Shown: positions 23,977 through 33,574 of the stretch, piece after piece | Position numbering within the stretch: position 1 is the first letter of the stretch | Layout: each line of letters opens with the position of its first letter | From: Caldifarciminota bacterium | GTDB taxonomy: Bacteria > Hydrothermota > UBA3073 | NCBI GenBank assembly: GCA_023129165.1 | Contig: JAGMCL010000109.1 | Location: forward strand, 1-52,037 | Length of the DNA: 52,037 bases | Direction: 5' to 3' | Program-made: the position numbers and the translations under genes | Notes under the pieces: model-generated | The model's database searches: none | What the model saw: only the letters and a program-made list of their open reading frames with translations | Told to the model about the DNA's origin: nothing

Positions 23977-25001
23977 AAATCTGCATAATTTCTGAGGAGT
24001 TGTCCAGTCCTTTTGATGAAGGGATAAAGAATTTTGCCTATAATTTGATAAAAGGATTATCAAAAGACAATAATATTCTTGCTCTTTCTATCAGAGGTAA
24101 CAAAACTGACGGAAGATACATTACAAAGTTGGATGTTAACAAAACTTTTTTGAGTTTTGCCCTATGTAGAAAAATCAGTAGTTTTAATCCTGATACAATT
24201 CTTTATATACCGTCTCCCTCTGCGACTCTTTTTAGTTTTATGAGGACGAAAGTACTTAAATTGTATGTGAATAAAGCAAAGGTGGTAATGATTGCTCTTC
24301 AACCAAGAGAATATTCGTTTTTTGCAAGAAAACTTATTCCTCTCTTAATTCCCGACTTGATATTTGTTCAATCTCAAACTGTCTTAAATCAACTTTACAA
24401 ATTTGGCTGTAATGTAAAACTTATCCCAGGTGGAGTGGATTTTGAGAAGTTTCATCCGGTAAATAATGGAAGCAAAGCTAAATTGAGAAAGGAATATGGA
24501 ATTGACCGAACCAAGTTTGTGATTCTACATATTGGACATATAAATAGAAATAGAAATATTCAGGTATTAAAAGGACTTCAAGGTAATAACAAACAAGTGG
24601 TTATTGTAGGAAGCACAAGCACAGAGCAGGATAAAAATTTGGTTGATGAACTTCGGTCAGCTGGTGTTATGGTTATTACAAAATATCTTGATGATATTCA
24701 AGAGATTTATCAGCTTTCAGATATTTATCTTTTCCCGGTAAAAAAGGAAAATGCCGCAATATCATTCCCATTAAGTATTCTTGAAGCAATGGCTTGTGAT
24801 CTTCCTGTGATTTCAATCCACTTCGGTGCCCTTTCATATTTTCTGAAAGAAGAAAATGGATTTTTCTGGGCAGATACTCTGGAAGAGGTTTTAGAAAAGA
24901 TAGATAAAGTTAGGAGATTACAGGGGGTTCAAACAAGAGAGATAGCAGAGCAATTTTCCTGGGAAAAAGCAGCAAAGAAGATAGAAGATGCTGTCTATTA
25001 A
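23967..25001 (+). CDS. GT4-family glycosyltransferase
   Basis: The protein is 344 aa. The N-terminal domain is short (IISEELSSPFDEGIKNFAYN). The donor domain starts LHIGHINRNRNIQVLKGL and has SFPLSILEAMACDLPVISIH as the E-x7-E equivalent (here only the second Glu is clear). The gene overlaps both neighbours (10 nt upstream, 14 nt downstream), so translation is coupled through the trio. Confidence 0.8.
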   Translation: MDLKICIISEELSSPFDEGIKNFAYNLIKGLSKDNNILALSIRGNKTDGRYITKLDVNKTFLSFALCRKISSFNPDTILYIPSPSATLFSFMRTKVLKLYVNKAKVVMIALQPREYSFFARKLIPLLIPDLIFVQSQTVLNQLYKFGCNVKLIPGGVDFEKFHPVNNGSKAKLRKEYGIDRTKFVILHIGHINRNRNIQVLKGLQGNNKQVVIVGSTSTEQDKNLVDELRSAGVMVITKYLDDIQEIYQLSDIYLFPVKKENAAISFPLSILEAMACDLPVISIHFGALSYFLKEENGFFWADTLEEVLEKIDKVRRLQGVQTREIAEQFSWEKAAKKIEDAVY

Positions 25002-26514
25002 GGAGTATAAAAGAGTAAATATAATCCTTCAAAGGAATGGTATTGATACAGTGCTAATCAAATCCATATTTTCTTTCCCATATTATTCTGATAACTTGGA
25101 TGTCCTTGTAAGAAGAAATGATATTAAAAAGGCAAAGAATATTTTAAGAGAAGAAGGCTATATAGAGTTAAAAAATGTAGAAGAGCCCGAGAAATTTCTA
25201 TTTAGAAAGTTTAATGGTGGCAAAACTGTTTTACCAATACATATTCACACTGTTGTTGGATGGGGAGTACCTTTCCTTGACAATGATTTTGTCTGGAGAG
25301 ATTTGAGATGCTCAATGGATTGTCCAGAATGTTATATCCCATCAAAGGAGGCATCTTTTTTAATCACTATTGCCCATGAATTTTATGAGGATAAATTTAT
25401 TAAGAGAGAATCAATAGATGGGCTAAAAAAATTAATAAAAGAAGGTATAAATTGGGATGACATTATAAAACAATCGAAGACAAGAGGCTGGTCGGATGGA
25501 TTCTATCTTATAATGGCCCTTCTTTCTGACTTTTGGAAAAGATTTGGCAAATCAGTAGAGATACCATCGGAAATACTGCAAGAAAAATGGGGGCTTATTG
25601 CACAGAAGAAAATAAAGTCAATAACAAGAAAGATGACTGAAAAAGGTATCAAGATTCCATTCTTTTATAGTAAATGGCTTTATTATAAGAAGGTTTTACA
25701 GGACAAAAGAAAACCTTTACATACAAAGATTTTTAATGTATTAACAACTTTGCTATGGACAATAGAGTTAAAGGTAAAGCAATATTTTAAGTATAATTCT
25801 CAGCCAGGGTTTCTTATTGCTATCTCTGGTATTGATGGGTCAGGAAAAACGACCCAGGCAGAAATGTTTATAAATGCTCTGAAGGAATGCGAAATAAGAA
25901 CAAAATATATCTGGATGAGGTATGGGTCAAGTAGCTTCGTTAATAAATTAATCAAATTTGGGAAGCTCATAATGAGAAAAAAAGAAAGAGCAAAGCCAGA
26001 TTCAAAAATAGAAGAAAGAAAGGCATATCTTGGCTCTCAAATAGGCAAGGTTCTATGGGAAATTACAACTGTAATTGAGTTATATTTTTATTCCTTGAAA
26101 ATTCGATGGTTTTTGTTCTGGGGTTATTTTGTTGTATCCGACAGATATATTCTGGATGCTATTTCTGAAATGGCATTTTATATTAAGGAGGTAAATAATT
26201 ATGCAAAGATTTTATCATTTGTATTTCCAAGACCTCATATTTCTTTTTATTTAAGTTTATCACTTAATGATTTCTTAAATAGAAATTCTGATGAAAAAGA
26301 ATTACTCCAAAATCCCGAGAACGCGGAAAAACTTATTTCTTTATACAATTTTTGGTCAAAGAAATTAAAAGTGAAAGATATAAATGGAACTGAAGATAAG
26401 AGTAAAATTAACAATAAAATTCTTATAGAAACTCTTCAAGGGCATTATTCAAATTTCTGGACATTATATAGGTGGTTACTATTCTCAACCTCTAATCGAT
26501 TAAACAGAGTATAA
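24988..26514 (+). CDS. Fusion: nucleotidyltransferase-fold domain plus thymidylate-kinase-like P-loop kinase
   Basis: The protein is 508 aa. Residues 1-250 resemble the uncharacterised nucleotidyltransferase family often found in polysaccharide loci: VLIKSIFSFPYYSDNLDVLV with DxDxxV-like acidic residues, then IHIHTVVGWGVPF and SKEASFLITIAHEFYEDKF. From about 270 there is a kinase domain with Walker A AISGIDGSGKTTQAEMFI, then VVSDRYILDAI (the DRY motif of dTMP kinases). Fusion proteins of this sort may phosphorylate or activate a glycan component. The substrate is unknown. The C-terminus ends directly before the next ATG. Confidence 0.7.
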   Translation: MLSIKEYKRVNIILQRNGIDTVLIKSIFSFPYYSDNLDVLVRRNDIKKAKNILREEGYIELKNVEEPEKFLFRKFNGGKTVLPIHIHTVVGWGVPFLDNDFVWRDLRCSMDCPECYIPSKEASFLITIAHEFYEDKFIKRESIDGLKKLIKEGINWDDIIKQSKTRGWSDGFYLIMALLSDFWKRFGKSVEIPSEILQEKWGLIAQKKIKSITRKMTEKGIKIPFFYSKWLYYKKVLQDKRKPLHTKIFNVLTTLLWTIELKVKQYFKYNSQPGFLIAISGIDGSGKTTQAEMFINALKECEIRTKYIWMRYGSSSFVNKLIKFGKLIMRKKERAKPDSKIEERKAYLGSQIGKVLWEITTVIELYFYSLKIRWFLFWGYFVVSDRYILDAISEMAFYIKEVNNYAKILSFVFPRPHISFYLSLSLNDFLNRNSDEKELLQNPENAEKLISLYNFWSKKLKVKDINGTEDKSKINNKILIETLQGHYSNFWTLYRWLLFSTSNRLNRV

Positions 26515-27528
26515 ATGAGAGTTTTAGTCCTTACCAATATGTATCCAACTTGCGGACACCCTTTTTATGGAATATTTGTAAAGGAGCAAGTTGAATCACT
26601 TAGAAAAGAAGGCATTAATGTTGATGTATTCTTTATAAATGGACATGACAATAGATTCAATTATTTTCTTGCAATTACTCGTCTATTTAGAAAATTGCGG
26701 TATAATCATTACGATATTGTTCATTCACACCATACATATTGTATATATCCTCTCTGGATTGCAAAGTCAATTTTAGATTTTAAAATGCCTCTGATTTCGA
26801 CCTTACATGAAGGCGAAATATTAAAATCGCGGAATTTCATTCCCAACGATATAGACTTTGTTTCTAAGCTTGTTTACTCAAAAAGAATCAAGAAATGGGC
26901 GCTTCAGAAGATTGATTTCCTCATAACTGTGAATGAAGATTTAGTAAAAGGCCTTAATTTTAATGTCAGAGCAACGGTTATACCTCCAGGGGTTAATCCA
27001 GAACTGTTTCGTCCAATGAATAAATTGGAATGTAGAAGAAGATTAAACTTACCCAAAGATAAAAATATATTATTTTTCCCTGCTGATATTAAAAGCCCAG
27101 GAAGAAGAACTGAAAAAGGTTTTGATATTTTACAGGATGCCCTGTCAATTATTAAAAGAAATGATATATTTCTATTGACAGGAGGAAATATTCCTCACCA
27201 GGATGTGCCAATATATATGAATGCGGCAGATGTTGTTATTCAAACTTCTAATTTCGAAGCGTCCCCTATGGTTATTAAAGAAGCGATGGCATGCAATATA
27301 CCAATAGTTTCTACGGATGTGGGAGATACTAAATGGGTATTGGGTGATACCAAAGGTTGTTTCATATGCAAGCGGGACCCTAAAGATGTTGCTATTAAAA
27401 TAAAAATGACATTAGACTATGGCAAAAGAACAAATGGAAGAAAGCGAATAGAGAGACTTTGTTTGGGACTGGAACAAATTGCTAAAAGAATTATTGAAGT
27501 CTACAAAGGAGTCCTTGAGAACCTATGA
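26515..27528 (+). CDS. GT4-family glycosyltransferase
   Basis: The protein is 337 aa. VLTNMYPTCGHPFYGIFVKE is a common GT4 opening. DIVHSHHTYCIYPLWIAKSI, IPPGVNPELFRPM and the donor motif EASPMVIKEAMACNIPIVST follow. The start codon immediately follows the preceding stop (TAA-ATG), and the end overlaps the next gene by 4 nt (ATGA). Confidence 0.86.
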   Translation: MRVLVLTNMYPTCGHPFYGIFVKEQVESLRKEGINVDVFFINGHDNRFNYFLAITRLFRKLRYNHYDIVHSHHTYCIYPLWIAKSILDFKMPLISTLHEGEILKSRNFIPNDIDFVSKLVYSKRIKKWALQKIDFLITVNEDLVKGLNFNVRATVIPPGVNPELFRPMNKLECRRRLNLPKDKNILFFPADIKSPGRRTEKGFDILQDALSIIKRNDIFLLTGGNIPHQDVPIYMNAADVVIQTSNFEASPMVIKEAMACNIPIVSTDVGDTKWVLGDTKGCFICKRDPKDVAIKIKMTLDYGKRTNGRKRIERLCLGLEQIAKRIIEVYKGVLENL

Positions 27529-28700
27529 GGAAGAAAAGGGTTTGTATTGTTAGACATAATTACTATCCTCAGGAAAACCATGTTTGCAGGGATGCAGAAA
27601 CACTTCGTGATGCGGGATATCAAGTAGACATTATTTGCTTAAAACTCAAGAATGAAAAAAACTTCGAGATTGTGAATAGAATAAATATCTATAGAATGCC
27701 TGTACACCATCAACGAGGAGGGACACTCCGATACATAATAGAGTATGCCATCTTTTTTATCCTTTCATCCATTAAATTAATCATACTCCACTTAGAAAAA
27801 AAATACGACATAATCGAGGGTGACACAATGCCTGATTTTTTGGTGTTTACAACTGTTATACCAAAACTTCTTGGAGCAAAGGTTTTATTATATATGTTTG
27901 AAAATATGCCTGAGCTTTATGCCTTTGAACACAAAATAAGTATGGAGCATCCTATTACCAAGTTTTTTAAGATAGTAGAAAAATTAAGTCTCAAATTTGC
28001 GGATAAGGTTATTGTTACACATGAGCCTGCTCGCAGAATCTTCATAAAACATGGAATTCCAAAGTCAAAATTCACTATCGTTCTTAATGTTCCTAATGAA
28101 TGTATATTTTCTTCCGATTTTTATAAAGTAGAAAAACAGGATAAAAAAAATTTTTTACTGGTTTCGCACGGTTCAATACTTGAACGTTATGGTTACCAGA
28201 TAATGGTAAGAGCTTTAAAGTTATTAGAGACCACGATCCCTAACCTTAGATTACTGATAGTAGGTGATGGAGAGTATAAAAGTGAAGTCGAGAGAGTAGT
28301 CAAAAATCTAAAGCTTGAAGAAAGGGTTAAATTCACAGGTTACGTCCCTTTTGATGAAATACCTATGACTATTGGTATAGCGGACATAGGAATCGTTCCG
28401 ATACTTTGTAAATATCCCACGCTTCCTAACAAACTATTTGAATATATTGCCTTGGGGATACCAACAATAGCTTCAGCTTTACCCACCATGAAAGCATATT
28501 TTGATGATGATTCTGTCATGTTTTTTGAGCTATGTAACGAAAACGATCTTGCACGCTGTATTCTTGAGCTTTATAAAAATCCTGCCAAAAGAAAGTCGTT
28601 AGTTGCAAACGCAAGCAAAGTTTATGAGAAATATCGGTGGTCAATTATGAAAAAAAAGTATCTTAAAGTATATGAGGAGCTTTTGTCAGGGGAAAAGTGA
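27525..28700 (+). CDS. GT4-family glycosyltransferase
   Basis: The protein is 391 aa. CIVRHNYYPQENHVCRDAET followed by ADKVIVTHEPARRIFIKHG matches the WbuB/FnlB-like GT4 group. The donor domain has VSHGSILERYGYQIMVRAL and PTLPNKLFEYIALGIPTIAS, where the family Glu pair is NKLFEY. ATGA overlap with the previous gene. It forms one unit with the FemAB gene. Confidence 0.85.
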   Translation: MRKKRVCIVRHNYYPQENHVCRDAETLRDAGYQVDIICLKLKNEKNFEIVNRINIYRMPVHHQRGGTLRYIIEYAIFFILSSIKLIILHLEKKYDIIEGDTMPDFLVFTTVIPKLLGAKVLLYMFENMPELYAFEHKISMEHPITKFFKIVEKLSLKFADKVIVTHEPARRIFIKHGIPKSKFTIVLNVPNECIFSSDFYKVEKQDKKNFLLVSHGSILERYGYQIMVRALKLLETTIPNLRLLIVGDGEYKSEVERVVKNLKLEERVKFTGYVPFDEIPMTIGIADIGIVPILCKYPTLPNKLFEYIALGIPTIASALPTMKAYFDDDSVMFFELCNENDLARCILELYKNPAKRKSLVANASKVYEKYRWSIMKKKYLKVYEELLSGEK

Positions 28701-28701
28701 T

Positions 28702-29763
28702 ATGCAAGTCAAAATTATTGATCCATCAAAATATAAAAGATGGGATGAGTTTGTAGATAATCACCCTCAGGGAACTGTGTTTCATCTTTCTAACTGGGCA
28801 AGGGTAATTCAAAAGAGCTATGGATACATTCCATATTATTTTATTCTTGAAGATTCCAATAAAAAGATTAAAGCTGGATGTCCTTTTTTTCTTATAAAAA
28901 GCTGGCTTACCGGCAATCGACTGGTCTGCTTACCTTTCAGTGACTATTGTGATCCTTTAATAGATTCAAAACAATCTTTGGATTTATTGCTCGGTGCAAT
29001 AAAGAATTATGTTAAAGATAGCACGGTTATTCAGCTTCGGACACTCTCGACAAAAAACTTAGAAAAAGACATATTCCTGAAGCAAGGATTCAGCGAATGG
29101 TCCTACTATAAAACTTTCCTTATAAATTTATGTGGTGGATTAGAACTTGTTCGAAAACGTTTTGATAGAAAAGCGGTACGACAGGCAATTACGAAGTCCA
29201 TAAGAAGTGGAGTGCACATAGAACGAGGAAATACTGAGGGGGACCTTGTAGAACATTATAAACTGATTACAGCAACCAGAAAGAAGTTGGGCGTTATACC
29301 ACAGCCTTACAGATTTTTTCAAAACCTATGGCAGATAATGATAACCAAAAATTTGGGCTTTCTACTATTAGCAAAGTATAACGGCATTCCCGTTGCTAGT
29401 GCTATCTTTCTTACTTACAAAGGAACTATCTTTCCTAAATTTAATGGGTCCGATCAAAGATTTCTCAATCTTCAGCCAAATAACTTATTATATTGGTCTG
29501 CAATAGAATGGGGAGTAAAAAACGGTTATGCGTGTTTCGATTTTGGCAGAACTTCCCCTGATAACAGTGGGCTTATTGCATTTAAACGCCGTTGGGGTAC
29601 TGAGGAAAGGGATCTTTCTTATTATTATTGGCCAGTTGTTAAGGGTATTACTTCTACTGAGCTGAAAAGTTTAAAGTATAGGATGATAACTTCTGTCCTA
29701 CGGCGAACACCAACGGTTATTTCTCGAGCAGCTGGAGAATTACTTTACAAACATTTAGGGTGA
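28702..29763 (+). CDS. FemAB-like/GNAT acyltransferase
   Basis: The protein is 353 aa from ATG 28702; the track starts at 28672, but AGGGGA before 28702 fits better. Two GNAT-fold halves are seen: HPQGTVFHLSNWARVIQKSY at the start, then RKAVRQAITKSIRSGVHIER and CFDFGRTSPDNSGLIAFKRR with WGTEERDLSYYYWP at the end. The last pattern is the signature of FemAB-type proteins found in exopolysaccharide/exosortase loci. It probably transfers an amino-acyl or acyl group to a sugar of the glycan. Immediately followed by a deacetylase, it may act on the same amino sugar. Confidence 0.8.
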   Translation: MQVKIIDPSKYKRWDEFVDNHPQGTVFHLSNWARVIQKSYGYIPYYFILEDSNKKIKAGCPFFLIKSWLTGNRLVCLPFSDYCDPLIDSKQSLDLLLGAIKNYVKDSTVIQLRTLSTKNLEKDIFLKQGFSEWSYYKTFLINLCGGLELVRKRFDRKAVRQAITKSIRSGVHIERGNTEGDLVEHYKLITATRKKLGVIPQPYRFFQNLWQIMITKNLGFLLLAKYNGIPVASAIFLTYKGTIFPKFNGSDQRFLNLQPNNLLYWSAIEWGVKNGYACFDFGRTSPDNSGLIAFKRRWGTEERDLSYYYWPVVKGITSTELKSLKYRMITSVLRRTPTVISRAAGELLYKHLG

Positions 29764-29764
29764 A

Positions 29765-30946
29765 ATGGGTGAATTAAAGAGATTTTGGAAATTGGCGACT
29801 GATTTTGATGCTCCTTTAGAGAATTGCAAAGAGGAGATTGAAAAATTCCTTTTAGAGAGATATAAGAATAAGAGTAATTCAAGGATGTTGAAAATTTACT
29901 ATGCCTTGAAACCCTTGCTTCCATGGAGATTGCAGATTTCTTTAAGGAGAAGAAGAGCAAAATTTGTGCAGGATTCATTCCCTCATTGGCCAATTGAAGA
30001 AAAACTCGAAAATCTAAAGAGAAAGGTGTTAAAAAGCTCTTTAAAAAAAGATAATAACACTCCTTTTATATGGTTCTGGCCTCATGAAAAAAAATTCACT
30101 TTTGTCATCACTCATGATGTGGAAACTCAAAAGGGACTTGCAAATATTGAGAGAATTTGCGAGATTGAAAAAAAATACGGAATTAAGTCTTCCTGGAACC
30201 TTGTGCCTGAGCGATATTCTGTTGATCCCGGAGTCCTTGATAAGCTTATACGAGAAGGTTTTGAGGTTGGTATTCATGGATTTAAGCATGATGGGAAACT
30301 TTTCAACTCAAGGAAGATTTTTGATGAGAGGATGAAGAAAATCGAAAAATATGCCCTTGAATGGGATGCTGTGGGATTCAGAAGTCCAGCGACTCATCGA
30401 AATCATGAATGGATGAGGAATATACCATTTGAATATGATTCTTCTTTCCCGGATACCGACCCCTATGAACCTCAACCTGGTGGCTGTCTCTCCATTTTCC
30501 CATTTTTCATAGGGAATCTTGTCGAACTTCCAATCACCCTTGCACAGGATCATACACTTTTTGAGATTCTCGAATATAAAGATATTTCTATTTGGAAACA
30601 AAAAATTGACTGGATTGAGAAGATGAACGGAATGGCTCTTGTGATTGTTCACCCGGACTACATTGAAGTAAGCAGAAAAGACAGCCCCGGTGAGATTAGC
30701 TTTGCTATCTCACGAGGCAAGTATCCGATTAAGTATTATGAGGAGCTGTTAAGGTATGTAAAGAATAAGAGCAATTGCTGGTATTCTTTACCCCGAAATG
30801 TAGCGCGATGGTGGAGAAAAAGGGATAAATCAGAAATTAGGTTTAATAAAAATGGAAAGCCTTATATTGAAGGTCCTGCAGCCAAGGATGGCGCTATCGC
30901 CTGGGCTAAACTTGTAAATGACAGGCTTGTGCTTAGTCAAGTTTAG
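29765..30946 (+). CDS. NodB-type polysaccharide deacetylase
   Basis: The protein is 393 aa and starts 1 nt after the FemAB stop. The catalytic motifs are FVITHDVETQKG (the D-base and metal Asp) and VGIHGFKHDGKLF (H...H metal ligands), then GFRSPATHRNHEWM. Such enzymes remove N- or O-acetyl groups from surface polysaccharide. About 100 residues before the NodB core are unassigned. A degraded second copy of its 3' end (SEIRF.KNG..YIEGP) is present at 41096. Confidence 0.85.
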   Translation: MGELKRFWKLATDFDAPLENCKEEIEKFLLERYKNKSNSRMLKIYYALKPLLPWRLQISLRRRRAKFVQDSFPHWPIEEKLENLKRKVLKSSLKKDNNTPFIWFWPHEKKFTFVITHDVETQKGLANIERICEIEKKYGIKSSWNLVPERYSVDPGVLDKLIREGFEVGIHGFKHDGKLFNSRKIFDERMKKIEKYALEWDAVGFRSPATHRNHEWMRNIPFEYDSSFPDTDPYEPQPGGCLSIFPFFIGNLVELPITLAQDHTLFEILEYKDISIWKQKIDWIEKMNGMALVIVHPDYIEVSRKDSPGEISFAISRGKYPIKYYEELLRYVKNKSNCWYSLPRNVARWWRKRDKSEIRFNKNGKPYIEGPAAKDGAIAWAKLVNDRLVLSQV

Positions 30947-31154
30947 GCACGAAGAGCAGAGAGTAAAGAATAGGCAGTAAGGAGTCCCAGTGGAATAGTT
31001 AAATCATTCCACGGGATAAATAGGGAGTGAGAAGTGATGAGAAAAATAGAATATAAGGGATTAAAGTGATTAAAGGTATAGAAATCACGGTTGTTCGTAA
31101 AAGGGGGAAGGATGCAGGTGCTGTTTATGGATTTCATATTTGTGTGAATCTAAA
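30947..31154. repeat. Intergenic gap with palindrome and solo cassette-like arm
   Basis: GAGCAGAGAGTAAAGAATAG...GGCAGTAAGGAGT, then TCCCAGTGGAAT...ATTCCACGGGA (about 30984-31018), then GGGAGTGAGAAGTGATGAG. The first and last parts look like the tandem-style arms that surround the four-helix genes, but without a gene or complementary partner. The middle is a member of the CCC...GGG palindromic family; its start recurs at 40261 and at the very end of the window. Confidence 0.55.
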
Positions 31155-32504
31155 ATGATGCTTATTATTAGTGATATATTTGTTGTCACTATAGCATTTT
31201 TCCTTACAGTCCTTTTGCGGTTTGGGGGTGTCGTTGATGTTGTCAAGCACCAGTGGTCTACGCTCATCTTCCTATATATTATTACCCTTGGCCTTTTCTA
31301 TTTCCTTGACTTTTACAACCGCAAAATGTACGCGAGGAGATTGCAGCTCTCCTTTGGGCTGATTCGTGCTTGGATCGCAATTGTTTTCATTTACCTAATA
31401 GTTGGTTTTTTGACCCGATTCAGCTTTCTAATTGACAGTCGTATATTTATTGTGGTTTATGGATTGTTCTTTCTTCTTCTACTTCTTGGTTTCCGTATCT
31501 TTCTGGTTCCTAAATGGTTTGATATTTATTATTCCAAATCCGACAGGAAAATTCCCTGTATATATTTGGGTCCCAAAGAAAGGTTTAAAAGAGTTAAGGA
31601 TTTTCTTCAGAATAATCCATTTCTTGGCATTGGCCCTGTGCTTGTAGGCAATGATTACGGTGATTTAAGGGATGATTACAGTGATATAAGGGATGATTAC
31701 AGTGATAAGGAGGTATTTTTATGGAGTGATGCAAGTGACTTTGAGATGTTGTACAAACAGATAAAGTCATTTGTGAGGATGGGACGGAATCTACAGGTTG
31801 CATCAAAACTCTTTGACGAATTGAACCTGAACTGCGATTGGTATCGCATTGATTCTGTGCCAGTTTATACATTTCGGCAGAAGAACTGGAGTTCACTCCG
31901 TCCATTTTTCAAAAGAGTCATCGACATAGTTGGCTCGTTCCTTGCACTTGTTATCTTATGTCCGGTATATGGTGTGTTTGCACTTGCAGTAAAATTAGAT
32001 TCCCCAGGTTCCGTTTTCTTCAAACAACGCAGATGTGGATTAAAAGGCAAAGAATTTACCTTTTTTAAGTTTCGGTCGATGTTTCAACAACAGACTGAAG
32101 ATAAGGAACGTGTAGAAGAATTCAAAAACTATATAAATAATAGGGAAGATAAGGGGAAAATTGTCGATTCAGAAAACATCACAAGGGTTGGCAGAATCTT
32201 GAGGAAGACTACTATGGATGAATTACCACAGTTCTGGAATGTTTTAAAGGGAGAGATGAGTCTGGTTGGACCACGACCGGGAATAGATTATGAGGTTAAA
32301 CACTATAAGAACTGGCACAGAGATAGACTTATGGTTAAGCCCGGAATGTCTGGGCTCTGGGCAGTTTACGGAAGAGGAAACACGCCATTTGACACCTCAG
32401 TATTTCTCGATATCATGTATATCACAAATCGCTCTACTTCTATGGATATAAAGCTCATTTTTCAGATTATTCCTGTGGTGGTGTTTGGGAGAGGAGCGTA
32501 CTAA
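31155..32504 (+). CDS. Initiating polyprenyl-phosphate sugar-1-phosphate transferase (WcaJ/PglC type)
   Basis: The protein is about 449 aa from ATG 31155; the track uses TTG 31140. Four N-terminal membrane segments and a CoA-binding-like middle are followed by a PF02397 domain: VIDIVGSFLALVILCPVYGV, then SPGSVFFKQRRCGLKGK, FFKFRSM, TTMDELPQFWNVLKGEMSLV and GPRPG. It loads the first sugar phosphate onto undecaprenyl phosphate. A three-fold 21-bp tandem repeat (31651-31713) adds DDYSDIR units in the cytoplasmic loop. Confidence 0.9.
   Translation: MMLIISDIFVVTIAFFLTVLLRFGGVVDVVKHQWSTLIFLYIITLGLFYFLDFYNRKMYARRLQLSFGLIRAWIAIVFIYLIVGFLTRFSFLIDSRIFIVVYGLFFLLLLLGFRIFLVPKWFDIYYSKSDRKIPCIYLGPKERFKRVKDFLQNNPFLGIGPVLVGNDYGDLRDDYSDIRDDYSDKEVFLWSDASDFEMLYKQIKSFVRMGRNLQVASKLFDELNLNCDWYRIDSVPVYTFRQKNWSSLRPFFKRVIDIVGSFLALVILCPVYGVFALAVKLDSPGSVFFKQRRCGLKGKEFTFFKFRSMFQQQTEDKERVEEFKNYINNREDKGKIVDSENITRVGRILRKTTMDELPQFWNVLKGEMSLVGPRPGIDYEVKHYKNWHRDRLMVKPGMSGLWAVYGRGNTPFDTSVFLDIMYITNRSTSMDIKLIFQIIPVVVFGRGAY
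31651..31713 (+). repeat. In-frame 21-bp tandem repeat (three units) in sugar transferase gene
   Basis: The units are ATGATTACGGTGATTTAAGG, ATGATTACAGTGATATAAGG and ATGATTACAGTGATAAGGAG, each plus one base. They encode repeated (D)DYxDxRD. The core GATTACGGTGAT also occurs in the intergenic hairpin TGATTACGGTGATAATCA just after the gene (32533-32550), so the coding repeat resembles non-coding repeat material. Confidence 0.75.
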
Positions 32505-32567
32505 GGAAAGATTACAATGATTTTTTGTAAATTGATTACGGTGATAATCAACTAGAAGGGAGGGACT
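32505..32567. other. Short gap with small hairpin
   Basis: TGATTA-cggtga-TAATCA at about 32533-32550 forms a six-base-pair stem and repeats the core of the coding tandem repeat upstream. GAAGGGAGGGACT before ATG 32568 is the next gene's ribosome-binding site. Confidence 0.45.
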
Positions 32568-33569
32568 ATGTTCAAGATTGGCGTTGTTGGTTGTGGGTAC
32601 TGGGGTCCTAATCTTGTAAGAAACTTCTTGGGACATCCCTCAGTTGAAAAGGTCTTCTGCTATGACAAAGATAAAAGAAGGCTCTCTTTTATTAAAAGGC
32701 AATTTCCGATGGTCGAAGCCACTGAAGATTTCAATGAAATGGTGAAAAATCCAGAGATCGATGCTATCGCCATAGCAACCCCTGTCTTTACCCATTTCCC
32801 AATCGCAAAAGAGGCAATTGAACAGGGAAAAGATGTGCTCATTGAAAAACCACTCACATCGAAGAGCAGTGAGGCAGAGTTACTTATCGAATTGGCAGAA
32901 AAGAAGAGGAAGACAGTTATGGTTGACCATACCTTCATATATACAGGTGCTGTAAAAAAGATAAAGGAGATCATATCAAATGGGGAAATCGGAAATATTA
33001 TGTATTTCGACTCTGTCCGAGTTAACCTCGGTTTATTTCAGCATGATATAAATGTCGTTTGGGATTTGGCCCCTCACGATATTTCCATTATGGATTATAT
33101 TATAGATGAAACTCCAAAAGCGGTTTCGGCAATTGGAATAAACCACTATAATCAGTTTGAGGATGTTGCATATCTTACCGTTTATTTCAATGGGAAAAGT
33201 CTGGCGCATTTTCATGTAAACTGGCTTGCACCTGTAAAGGTAAGAAACATTCTCGTTGGTGGCACGAAAAAAATGATATTATATGATGATACAGAACCAA
33301 GTGAAAAGGTTAAAGTATATGATAAAGGAGTAGAGGTGATAACAAGGGAAGGTGTCTATGAGACGCTTATTCAATATCGAACTGGAGATATGTATGCGCC
33401 AAAACTCGACACAACAGAGGCACTTACAGGGGTTGTGAACGAATTTCTCTCCTCCATAGAAGAAGATAGGCCTCCCTTAACAGATGGATTAACGGGATTA
33501 AATGTGGTTAAAATTCTTGAAGCATCTGAGCAATCCATAAAAAATAACAGCAAGATTGTTTACCTGTAA
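32568..33569 (+). CDS. Gfo/Idh/MocA oxidoreductase, WlbA-like
   Basis: The protein is 333 aa. The Rossmann motif is VGCGYWGPNLVRNF, the cofactor-closing loop is VLIEKPLTSKSSEAELL, and the C-terminal domain has LAPHDISIMDYII (the catalytic D..H region). With the acetyltransferase 5 nt downstream and the DegT aminotransferase, it matches the WlbA/WlbB/WlbC (WbpB/D/E) set that makes UDP-2,3-diacetamido-uronic acid. WlbA oxidises C3 of UDP-GlcNAc uronate. Confidence 0.85.
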   Translation: MFKIGVVGCGYWGPNLVRNFLGHPSVEKVFCYDKDKRRLSFIKRQFPMVEATEDFNEMVKNPEIDAIAIATPVFTHFPIAKEAIEQGKDVLIEKPLTSKSSEAELLIELAEKKRKTVMVDHTFIYTGAVKKIKEIISNGEIGNIMYFDSVRVNLGLFQHDINVVWDLAPHDISIMDYIIDETPKAVSAIGINHYNQFEDVAYLTVYFNGKSLAHFHVNWLAPVKVRNILVGGTKKMILYDDTEPSEKVKVYDKGVEVITREGVYETLIQYRTGDMYAPKLDTTEALTGVVNEFLSSIEEDRPPLTDGLTGLNVVKILEASEQSIKNNSKIVYL

Positions 33570-33574
33570 GATTT

